Shown here piece after piece: positions 1 through 6,332 of a DNA stretch of 14,363 nucleotides. Source of the stretch: JANYCG01 sp031397915. Its GTDB lineage: Bacteria; Pseudomonadota; Gammaproteobacteria; Burkholderiales; Burkholderiaceae_C. Position 1 is the stretch's first letter. Every line of letters begins with the position of its first letter. The position numbers and the translations under genes are program-made. The notes beneath the pieces were generated by a model. That model made no database searches. It worked only from the letters and a program-made list of their open reading frames with translations, and was not told where the DNA came from. The DNA lies in contig JANNMM010000242.1 of assembly GCA_031397915.1 (NCBI GenBank), positions 1-14,363 of the forward strand. Reading direction: 5' to 3'.

Positions 1-164
1 GGTTGGCTTTTTTTCTGCTTGACTCCTGCACGCCATAAGGCGCTCCAGTCCCGGGGCTGGGGGGACAAAACAACATCGTCGCCCAACATCCGGATGAAGA
101 CTTCCTTCATCTCGGGTGAAAAACGGAGCTCGAGCGGAATCGTGACGACTTGCGCCTGGTTGTT
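1..164 (-). pseudogene. VapB/AbrB-like antitoxin fragment, no start codon, cut by left edge
   Basis: Reading leftward on the minus strand from 164, one frame stays open to the window edge and encodes about 54 residues. It begins NNQAQVVTIPLELRFS and later has DDVVLSPQPRDWSALW. This matches the usual plan of VapB-type (SpoVT-AbrB fold) antitoxins: an N-x-x-Q-A-V-x-I/L-P-x-E-x-R-F hairpin, a V-x-I-R strand, then I-L-S/x-P-x-P-x-x-W before the toxin-binding tail. A stop codon (TAA, 167-165) sits directly before the first Asn and no upstream start exists in this frame; the only in-frame ATG is at 110-108, inside the fold. Another frame just upstream reads R-R-G-T, which resembles the residues normally preceding this motif, so a small deletion near the start is plausible. 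It lies about 20 bp after the pgm stop with no room for its own promoter. I infer a decayed antitoxin; a rare start codon such as ATT at 140 cannot be excluded. Any toxin partner would be beyond base 1. Confidence 0.5.
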
Positions 165-186
165 TTAGTGCCTCGCCGCTTGATCG

Positions 187-1827
187 TCAGGTAATCACGC
201 TGGCCTGCACGCGACCGGTATGCCGGCGGATCTGGGCCAAATCTCCGGCCAGGGCGATTAGCTCAGCCAGGGCCTGCTGGGTGGGCAGGTCATGCCGGGC
301 TGGGTCTGGCTCGAAATTTTCGATGTACACCCGCAGTGTGGAACCGGACGTGCCGGTGCCTGACAGGCGGTAAACAATGCGCGCGCCGTCATTGAAAACA
401 ATGCGCAGGCCCTGGTGGCTGGAGACGCTGCCGTCGATCGGGTCGGTGTAGCTGAAGTCATCGGCCTGCGCAACGGTGCGCCGCGCCAGGCTGGTGCCAA
501 CCAACCTGGCCAGCTTGTCGGTCAGTTCCTGCATCAGGCGTTTGGCGGCGTCGCTGTCGATCTCTTCGTAGTCGTGCCGGGTATAGTAGTTGCGGCCATA
601 GGTGGCCCAGTGTTGGCGCGCGATGGCCTGCACGCTTTCACCGCGCGCGGCCAGAATGCTCAGCCACAGCAGCACGGCCCACACGCCGTCTTTCTCACGC
701 ACATGGCTGGAGCCAGTGCCAGCGCTCTCCTCCCCACACAAAGTGACGCGGCCCGCATCGAGCAAAGTGCCGAAATACTTCCAGCCCGTGGGTGTCTCGA
801 AACACGGCACGCCCAGCGCTTTGGCAACACGGTCCGCCGCGCCGCTGGTCGGCATGGAGCGGGCAATGCCGGCAATGCCCTGGCGGTAGGCTGGCGCTAG
901 CTGGGCGTTGGCCGCCAGCATGGCCAGCGAATCTGAGGGCGCGATGAAGATGCCACGCCCAATGACGAGGTTGCGGTCACCGTCGCCGTCCGAAGCGGCG
1001 CCCAGGTCAGGGGCGCCGGGTGACATCATCAGATCGACCAAGTCTTTGGCGTGTACCAGGTTCGGGTCGGGGTGGTGGCCGCCGAAGTCTGGCAGCGGTA
1101 TGCCGTTGCGCACGGTGCCTGCGGGGGCTCCCAGCTCGCGTTCGAAGATGGCGTGCGCGTAGGGGCCAGTCACCGCGTGCATGGCGTCAAAGGCCAGCCG
1201 GAAGCCGGATTTGAACAGGGCGCGCAGGGCGTCAAAGTCAAACAGCTCGCGCATCAGGTCCAGATAGTCTGCCACCGGGTCGAAGACCTCAACAGCCATG
1301 CCGTCAACAGAATGCGTGGCGACGCGGCCAAGGTCAATGTCTGGCCCGTCCGCAACAAGGTACTCCTGTAGGGAGAGCGTGCAGGCGTAGATCGCATCGG
1401 TGATGCGCTCGGGTGCCGGTCCACCATTGGCGGCGTTGAACTTGATGCCGAAATCGCCATCAATGCCGCCCGCGTTGTGGCTGGCTGACAGGATCAGCCC
1501 GCCGAACGCGCCATGTTTGCGGATTACGCAGGATGCCGCAGGCGTTGAAAGGATGCCGTTTTGCCCTGCCATTACCCGGGCGAAACCGTTGGCTGCCGCC
1601 ATCTTGATGACCAATTGCATCGCTTCAAGGTTGTAATAGCGCCCGTCCCCGCCCACCACCAGCGTCAGCCCGGCAAAACCGCCCTCGGGCCGAACTGCGT
1701 TGAACACCGCCTGCACGAAGTTAGCCAGGTAATGCGGGCTGGCGAATTCAGCCACCTTCTTTCGCAGGCCGCTGGTGCCAGGCTTCATGCCGGCAATGGG
1801 CCAGGTTGCAACTTTCAAGAATGTCAT
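187..1827 (-). CDS. pgm: phosphoglucomutase (alpha-D-glucose)
   Basis: This cytosolic enzyme interconverts glucose-1-phosphate and glucose-6-phosphate, linking glycogen synthesis and breakdown to central metabolism. It is 546 aa, the normal length for the eukaryote/Agrobacterium-like alpha-phosphoglucomutase class. Visible landmarks are the N-terminal PIAGMKPGTSGLRKKV (residues 10-25), the phosphoserine loop SASHNAGG with catalytic Ser116, the metal site DGDGDR (280-285), the sugar-binding GEESAGTGSSHVREKDG (365-381), and the phosphate-binding loop SGTGTSGST (489-497). The active loop has Ala119 where many relatives have Pro after SHN, a mild difference. The start at 1827 gives the canonical N-terminus, though no good Shine-Dalgarno precedes it. 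It is transcribed divergently from glgC across a 226-bp gap. In several bacteria pgm belongs to glg clusters, so the context agrees with the motifs. Function is confident. Confidence 0.96.
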   Translation of the reverse strand: MTFLKVATWPIAGMKPGTSGLRKKVAEFASPHYLANFVQAVFNAVRPEGGFAGLTLVVGGDGRYYNLEAMQLVIKMAAANGFARVMAGQNGILSTPAASCVIRKHGAFGGLILSASHNAGGIDGDFGIKFNAANGGPAPERITDAIYACTLSLQEYLVADGPDIDLGRVATHSVDGMAVEVFDPVADYLDLMRELFDFDALRALFKSGFRLAFDAMHAVTGPYAHAIFERELGAPAGTVRNGIPLPDFGGHHPDPNLVHAKDLVDLMMSPGAPDLGAASDGDGDRNLVIGRGIFIAPSDSLAMLAANAQLAPAYRQGIAGIARSMPTSGAADRVAKALGVPCFETPTGWKYFGTLLDAGRVTLCGEESAGTGSSHVREKDGVWAVLLWLSILAARGESVQAIARQHWATYGRNYYTRHDYEEIDSDAAKRLMQELTDKLARLVGTSLARRTVAQADDFSYTDPIDGSVSSHQGLRIVFNDGARIVYRLSGTGTSGSTLRVYIENFEPDPARHDLPTQQALAELIALAGDLAQIRRHTGRVQASVIT

Positions 1828-2053
1828 AGCGGGGGTTTTGCGCTGAAACCAGTCGGATATCGTCTGGACAAGGGCATCATGCCGTCGCGATTAACCACCT
1901 GCCACAGAGAAAACACCAACATTCACATGAATTCGAATTGGGTTGGTTCAACCTTGAAGCCGAGCGCGCGCAAAACCTGCCGAGACGCGACTATTATTGG
2001 CCTGTCAATATCAAGTTGATGCAGCCCAGTGCATCGCGAAAAAAGGAGACTCC
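1828..2053. promoter_or_regulatory. divergent intergenic region between pgm and glgCA
   Basis: This 226-bp gap must hold the promoters for pgm (minus) and glgCA (plus). It contains a perfect 10-bp palindrome AATTCGAATT at 1930-1939, followed by an imperfect inverted repeat GGTTGGTTCAACC, and an AT-rich stretch CTATTATTGG near 1991-2000 that could supply a -10 element for glgC (TATTAT, 1992-1997). No convincing -35 box sits at the right spacing for it. For pgm, a weak pair is visible on the minus strand: TTGGTG, then 18 nt, then GTTAAT. I could not identify a known operator. The palindrome is a candidate regulator site by position only. Confidence 0.5.
2043..2048 (+). promoter_or_regulatory. 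Shine-Dalgarno of glgC (AAGGAG)
   Basis: AAGGAG, within the run AAAAAAGGAG at 2039-2048, lies 5 nt before the ATG at 2054. It is the strongest ribosome binding site seen in the window. It fixes the glgC start at 2054 rather than at the in-frame TTG at 1997, which has no such site and would add 19 residues without family resemblance. Confidence 0.85.
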
Positions 2054-3325
2054 ATGAAACCGGATGAGTTGGCTCTGAGTTTTGACTTGCCCAAACGGAC
2101 TGTCGCGCTGGTACTGGCCGGCGGACGTGGCAGCCGCCTGATGAACCTGACCGATCGCCGGGCCAAACCGGCCGTGTATTTCGGCGGCAAGTTCCGGATT
2201 ATTGATTTCGCGCTGTCCAACTGCCTGAATTCCGGCATCCGGCGCATTGGCGTGATCACGCAGTACAAATCGCACAGCCTGTTGCGCCACCTGCAGCGGG
2301 GCTGGGCCTTCCTGAAAAGCGAAATGAACGAGTTTGTCGATCTGCTGCCGGCCCAGCAGCGCACCGACGACGAGAGCTGGTACCGGGGCACCGCCGACGC
2401 GGTGTACCAGAACCAGGACATCCTGGCGAGTTACCGCGGGGTGGACTATGTGGTGGTGCTCGCTGGCGACCACATTTACAAAATGAACTATGCCTTGATG
2501 TTGGCGGACCACGTCAGCAAAGGCCGGGACTGCACTGTGGGTTGCATCGCCGTACCGCGCGACGAGGCCTCTGCCTTTGGCGTCATGGCGGTGGACGACG
2601 AATACATGATCACCGAGTTTGTGGAGAAACCGGCTGATCCGCCCGCCCTGCCGGGGCACCCCGACATGTCACTGGCCAGCATGGGCATCTATGTGTTCAA
2701 CGCGCGGTACCTGTACAAAGAGCTTGAGCGCGACATGGCCGACGCCGAATCCAGCCATGACTTTGGCAAGGACATCATTCCCCGCGCCGTGCGAAACGGC
2801 TGTGCTGCGGCGCATCCATTTGAACTGAGCGCAGTGGGCACCAAGCACAACCAGATGCCGTACTGGCGTGACGTGGGCACCATCGATGCCTACTGGGACG
2901 CGAATATCGACCTCACTGCGACGGACCCCCTGCTCAATCTGTACGACACCCGCTGGCCGATCTGGACCTATCAGGAGCAACTGCCACCCGCAAAGTTTGT
3001 GCACAACGTGGATGAGCGCCGCGGCACGGCCATCGAGTCCACGGTATCAGGCGGCTGCATCGTGTCGGGCAGCGTGTTCCGCTCGCTGCTGTTTTCCAGC
3101 GTGCGGGTGCATTCTTTTTCCAGCGTGAACTGGTCGGTGTTGCTGCCCGGGGTGCAGGTAGGCCGAGGCGCGTGCCTGACCCGCGTGGTGGTGGACCGGG
3201 GCTGCAGCATTCCGGATGGCATGGTGATTGGTGAGGATGCTGAACAGGATGCCGCCCGTTTTCACCGCAGCCCCAATGGCATCACCCTGGTCACCAGCGA
3301 GATGCTCGCCAAAGTCACGGCATGA
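2054..3325 (+). CDS. glgC: glucose-1-phosphate adenylyltransferase (ADP-glucose pyrophosphorylase)
   Basis: GlgC converts glucose-1-P and ATP to ADP-glucose and pyrophosphate, the committed and allosterically controlled step of bacterial glycogen synthesis. The protein is 423 aa, normal for the family. The N-terminal nucleotidyltransferase domain shows LAGGRGSRL (21-29), AKPAVYFGGKFRIIDFALSN (37-56), WYRGTADAVYQN (109-120), AGDHIYKMNY with catalytic Asp139 (137-146), and FVEKP with glucose-1-P-binding Lys192. The C-terminal half carries the left-handed beta-helix type repeats (SGGCIVSGSVF and following) and the family ending GMVIGEDAEQDAARF. At the activator site the sequence is TDRRAKPAV, with Arg35 where E. 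coli GlgC has Lys39, as in the Agrobacterium-type enzymes I recall. The effector may therefore be fructose-6-P/pyruvate rather than fructose-1,6-bisphosphate (inference). The start is set by AAGGAG 5 nt upstream. The stop overlaps the glgA start (ATGA), so the two genes are probably translated together. Confidence 0.97.
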   Translation: MKPDELALSFDLPKRTVALVLAGGRGSRLMNLTDRRAKPAVYFGGKFRIIDFALSNCLNSGIRRIGVITQYKSHSLLRHLQRGWAFLKSEMNEFVDLLPAQQRTDDESWYRGTADAVYQNQDILASYRGVDYVVVLAGDHIYKMNYALMLADHVSKGRDCTVGCIAVPRDEASAFGVMAVDDEYMITEFVEKPADPPALPGHPDMSLASMGIYVFNARYLYKELERDMADAESSHDFGKDIIPRAVRNGCAAAHPFELSAVGTKHNQMPYWRDVGTIDAYWDANIDLTATDPLLNLYDTRWPIWTYQEQLPPAKFVHNVDERRGTAIESTVSGGCIVSGSVFRSLLFSSVRVHSFSSVNWSVLLPGVQVGRGACLTRVVVDRGCSIPDGMVIGEDAEQDAARFHRSPNGITLVTSEMLAKVTA

Positions 3326-4788
3326 AGGTTCTCCATGCGGCGGCGGAGGTGTTTCCGCTGGTAAAGACCGGTGGGTTGGCTGACGTATTGGGTGCGCTGC
3401 CCCAGGCACTGGTTCAGGCGGGCGCTGATGCACGTCTGATTTTGCCCGGCTTGCCGGCCATCCTGGCGGGCGTAGAAGGGCAAACACTGGTTCGGGAAAT
3501 TGGCGCGATTTTCGGCGCAGGCCGGGTTTCATTGCGTCTCGGGCGATTGGGCGGCTCTGGCGTGCTGGCCTATGTGGTGGACGCCCCGTTTTTGTACCAG
3601 CGTGATGGCAACCCCTATTTGGCCGCCGATGGCAGCGAATGGATGGACAACGCCCTGCGTTTCGCCTTGCTGGGCTGGGTAGCCGCCCACTTGGCCACCG
3701 GTGAACTGGACGACAACTGGCGTCCTGATGTGCTGAACGCCCACGACTGGCATGCCGCGATGGCCTGCGCCTATATTGCGGCCAGCCCGTCGGCCAATGT
3801 CGCCACCGTGTACACCGTTCACAACCTCGCATACCAAGGTCTGTTTGACGCGGCGGACTTCCACCTGTTGGGGCTGCCTGCCCGTTTCATGACGCCGTTA
3901 GGGCTGGAGTTTCACGGCCAGTTTTCCTTCATGAAAGCAGGACTGACCTTTGCGCACCGGGTTACCACCGTCAGCCCGAGCTACGCGCGCGAAATGGCCA
4001 CCGGGGAGTTTGGCTGTGGGCTGGAAGGCGTGATCCAGGCACGGGGCGCCGATGTGTCCGGCATCCTGAACGGTGTAGATGGCGAAATCTGGAACCCCGC
4101 GACGGATACCGGCATTGCGGCAACCTATACCGGCATGGCAACCCAGGGCAAAACGCGCTGCAAAGCTGCGTTGCAAAAAACGCTGGGATTGCGGGCAGAC
4201 GCGAAGGCGCCTCTGTTCAGCGTGGTGAGCCGACTGACATCTCAAAAAGGCCTGGATCTGGTATTGGCGGCCTTGCCTGCCTTGCTGGCAGAGGGAGGAC
4301 AACTGGCAGTGCAAGGCAACGGAGATGCCGCGCTGGAAGCCGCGTTCAAGGCGGCTGCGGCGGCCCATCCCGGTCAGGTTGCCGTACGCCTGGGGTATGA
4401 CGAGGCCTTTGCCCACCAGATGATCGCTGGTGCTGATGCCATGCTGGTGCCGTCGCGCTTCGAGCCCTGCGGGCTGACGCAGTTGTATGCCTTGCGTTAC
4501 GGTACCGTGCCCGTGGTTCGGCGCGTGGGTGGTCTGGCCGATACTGTGGTGGATACCTCCGCCGAATCCCTGCATCGCCATGAGGCAACCGGGTTCCTGT
4601 TTGGCCCGGCGACATCCGATGCCCTGGCACAGGCCATAAGCCAGGCAATACGGACTTTTGCACAGCCCAAAGTCTGGCGGCCAATCATGCAGAACGGCAT
4701 GGCCCGGCATTTTTCATGGGGAGACGCCGCTGGCCACTACCTTTCGCTTTACGAAGACGCGGTGCGAAGCCGCAGCGTCGCGAAATAA
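3322..4788 (+). CDS. glgA: glycogen synthase (ADP-glucose, GT5)
   Basis: GlgA transfers glucose from ADP-glucose to the non-reducing end of alpha-1,4-glucan chains. It is 488 aa, close to the usual ~480. The GT5 GT-B fold is visible: N-terminal KTGGLADV (15-22) that binds ADP-glucose, NAHDWH (139-144), YTVHNLAYQG (164-173), then in the C-terminal domain VSRLTSQKGLDL (302-313) and the donor-site SRFEPCGLTQLYAL (378-391) with Glu381, followed by GTVPVVRRVGGLADTV. The ATG at 3322 overlaps the glgC TGA by the ATGA arrangement. No separate Shine-Dalgarno is evident, so translational coupling to glgC is likely. The gene ends 4 bp from the end of the convergent malQ, leaving no intergenic terminator. 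Confidence 0.97.
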   Translation: MKVLHAAAEVFPLVKTGGLADVLGALPQALVQAGADARLILPGLPAILAGVEGQTLVREIGAIFGAGRVSLRLGRLGGSGVLAYVVDAPFLYQRDGNPYLAADGSEWMDNALRFALLGWVAAHLATGELDDNWRPDVLNAHDWHAAMACAYIAASPSANVATVYTVHNLAYQGLFDAADFHLLGLPARFMTPLGLEFHGQFSFMKAGLTFAHRVTTVSPSYAREMATGEFGCGLEGVIQARGADVSGILNGVDGEIWNPATDTGIAATYTGMATQGKTRCKAALQKTLGLRADAKAPLFSVVSRLTSQKGLDLVLAALPALLAEGGQLAVQGNGDAALEAAFKAAAAAHPGQVAVRLGYDEAFAHQMIAGADAMLVPSRFEPCGLTQLYALRYGTVPVVRRVGGLADTVVDTSAESLHRHEATGFLFGPATSDALAQAISQAIRTFAQPKVWRPIMQNGMARHFSWGDAAGHYLSLYEDAVRSRSVAK

Positions 4789-4792
4789 ATCT

Positions 4793-6292
4793 TCAGTCTC
4801 GCCGGTAGAGATTGCACAGCCTGGCCAGTTGCTGCGCGTGTTCAGGCATGACCTGGCTCCAGCTGAAACGCCATTCCCAGTAGCCTTCACCCACACCTGG
4901 CAGGTTCATGCGGCTTTGTCCGTCCAGGCCCAGCACGTCCTGCATGGGGTAAATGGCAGTGTCGGCCACGCTGGCACAGGCGGCGCGGATCAAGACCCAA
5001 TGGATGGCGGGCTCATTTTCAGGTTTGAGGGCAAAGTAGTCCCGTGCGCGCTCGCGCTCGACATCTGATGCTTCTTGCCACCAGCCCTGCGTCGTGTTGT
5101 TGTCATGTGTGCCGGTGTAGACAACGGTATTGGCGTCGTAGTTGTGCGGCAGGTAGGTGTTGTCGTTGCCGCCGCCAAACGCAAAATGCAGGATGCGCAT
5201 GCCGGGCAATTCAAACTGGCGGCGCAAGTCCGTCACGGCAGGCGTGAGCAGCCCGAGGTCTTCGGCGATGATGGCCACGTCGCCGAGCGCAGAACGCAGG
5301 GCGTCGAAAAGCGCTGCGCCTGGCCCGACCCGCCAGCAGCCTTGCATGGCCGTGGGCTCGTCTGCCGGTATTTCCCAGTAATCTGCAAAGCCGCGAAAGT
5401 GGTCGATGCGCACAATGTCCACCAATTCCAGAGTGCGGCGCACGCGCTGCACCCACCAGGCAAAGCCTTCATCGTTGTGGGCTTGCCAGCGGTACAAGGG
5501 GTTGCCCCAGCGCTGGCCGGTGTGACTGAAGTAGTCGGGCGGCACACCGGCCACCACCCGCGCGCGGCCCTGTCCGTCCAGATCAAACAAGGCCTGCCGC
5601 GCCCACACTTCCGCGCTCTGGTAGGCGATGAATATGGGGGCGTCACCCACGATACGGACGCCGCGTTCATTGGCATAGACCTTAAGACGATGCCACTGCC
5701 GGAAAAAACACCATTGGCAAAACGTCCAGAAAGCGACCTGCGACACATGTTGTTCCCGGGCTGCTTTCAGTGCCGCTGGATCACGCAGTGCCAGTGGCGC
5801 GGGCCAGTCACACCAGTCACGCCAATGGTTGGCGTCAGCCAGCGTCATGAACAGGGTGTAGTCGGCCAGCCACTCGCTCTGCGCCATGGCAAAGGCCGCC
5901 AGATCGGCCAATTCCTGTCCGGATGCCTTTAAGGCAAATTTCTGCGCCGCCTTTTCAAGGCGTGCCATGCGCCATGGAACAACTGATGCGAAGTGCAATC
6001 GCTTGTCTGAGAACGGCGTATCGGGTTCCAGATCTACGGTGTCAAGCCAGCCACGCTGGTGCAGCTCGGCCAGGTCAATCAGCAGCACGTTTCCGGCAAA
6101 GGCCGAACTGCTCATGTACGGTGAGTTGCCCGGTCCAATGCCGCCCAGCGGCAGAATTTGCCACAACTTCTGCCCAGCGCGGGCCAGCCAGTCCACAAAA
6201 TGGTAGGCCGCCGCGCCCAAGTCGCCAGACCCGTGCGGGCCCGGCAGGCTGGTGGGGTGCAGCAAGATGCCACTGACGCGAGGCAGTTTCAT
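4793..6292 (-). CDS. malQ: 4-alpha-glucanotransferase (amylomaltase, GH77)
   Basis: MalQ disproportionates short maltodextrins, moving glucan segments between chains. Here it would recycle the small oligosaccharides left by GlgP and GlgX. It is 499 aa from the ATG at 6292, matching the ~500-aa GH77 form. Motifs are SGILLHPTSLPGPHGSGDLG (7-26), GNSPY (55-59), VRIDHFRGF with nucleophile Asp297, IAEDLG with acid/base Glu344, and GTHDNNTTQGWW with the third carboxylate Asp397. The frame stays open upstream to 6556, but those 88 extra residues lie inside glgX and do not resemble GH77, so 6292 is the start. No good Shine-Dalgarno precedes it. Instead, the stop of a 13-codon leader ORF overlaps the ATG (ATGA), suggesting re-initiation. 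It is the last gene of the glgP operon and is convergent with glgA. Confidence 0.96.
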   Translation of the reverse strand: MKLPRVSGILLHPTSLPGPHGSGDLGAAAYHFVDWLARAGQKLWQILPLGGIGPGNSPYMSSSAFAGNVLLIDLAELHQRGWLDTVDLEPDTPFSDKRLHFASVVPWRMARLEKAAQKFALKASGQELADLAAFAMAQSEWLADYTLFMTLADANHWRDWCDWPAPLALRDPAALKAAREQHVSQVAFWTFCQWCFFRQWHRLKVYANERGVRIVGDAPIFIAYQSAEVWARQALFDLDGQGRARVVAGVPPDYFSHTGQRWGNPLYRWQAHNDEGFAWWVQRVRRTLELVDIVRIDHFRGFADYWEIPADEPTAMQGCWRVGPGAALFDALRSALGDVAIIAEDLGLLTPAVTDLRRQFELPGMRILHFAFGGGNDNTYLPHNYDANTVVYTGTHDNNTTQGWWQEASDVERERARDYFALKPENEPAIHWVLIRAACASVADTAIYPMQDVLGLDGQSRMNLPGVGEGYWEWRFSWSQVMPEHAQQLARLCNLYRRD

Positions 6293-6332
6293 GTGTCGCG
6301 AGGTAACTTCATAACGTGAGGCAGTTTCATGT
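6276..6332 (-). repeat. triplicated malQ start segment (three MKLP-encoding units)
   Basis: On the minus strand three near-copies of the malQ initiation segment stand in tandem, with ATGs at 6330, 6312 and 6292. The 19-bp segments at 6314-6332 and 6276-6294 match at 18 of 19 positions. The middle copy (6297-6312) differs from the last copy (6277-6292) at 3 of 16 positions, and all three changes are synonymous for Met-Lys-Leu-Pro-Arg (AAG for AAA, TTA for CTG). The first two copies share a frame; the third, the true malQ start, is in another frame because its spacing is 20 bp instead of 18. Confidence 0.85.
6289..6330 (-). CDS. 13-aa leader ORF MKLPHVMKLPRDT linking glgX to malQ
   Basis: This mini-ORF starts at an ATG that overlaps the glgX stop (ATGA, 6330-6327) and ends at a TGA that overlaps the malQ ATG (ATGA, 6292-6289). 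It is preceded by AGGGG at 6344-6340 with 9 nt spacing, a better ribosome binding site than the one in front of malQ. It encodes two copies of the malQ N-terminal motif MKLP. It is seen only as an ORF; translation is not shown. It might act as a coupling peptide that hands ribosomes from glgX to malQ, or be a by-product of a tandem duplication. It is too short for family comparison. Confidence 0.45.
   Translation of the reverse strand: MKLPHVMKLPRDT

Noticed and set aside
187..1827. Pgm active loop Ala119 and GEESAG as signs of an inactive enzyme
   Set aside because: The phosphoserine, metal site and phosphate loop are intact, and the GEESAGTGS form is, as I recall, seen in active Agrobacterium-like enzymes.
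1927..2019. 30-codon plus-strand ORF (ATG 1927) in the pgm-glgC gap
   Set aside because: It has no Shine-Dalgarno and no recognisable features, and it overlaps the likely glgC promoter. I treat it as chance.
1997..2053. Longer glgC start (TTG at 1997)
   Set aside because: The ATG at 2054 has a strong AAGGAG 5 nt upstream and gives the family-like N-terminus.
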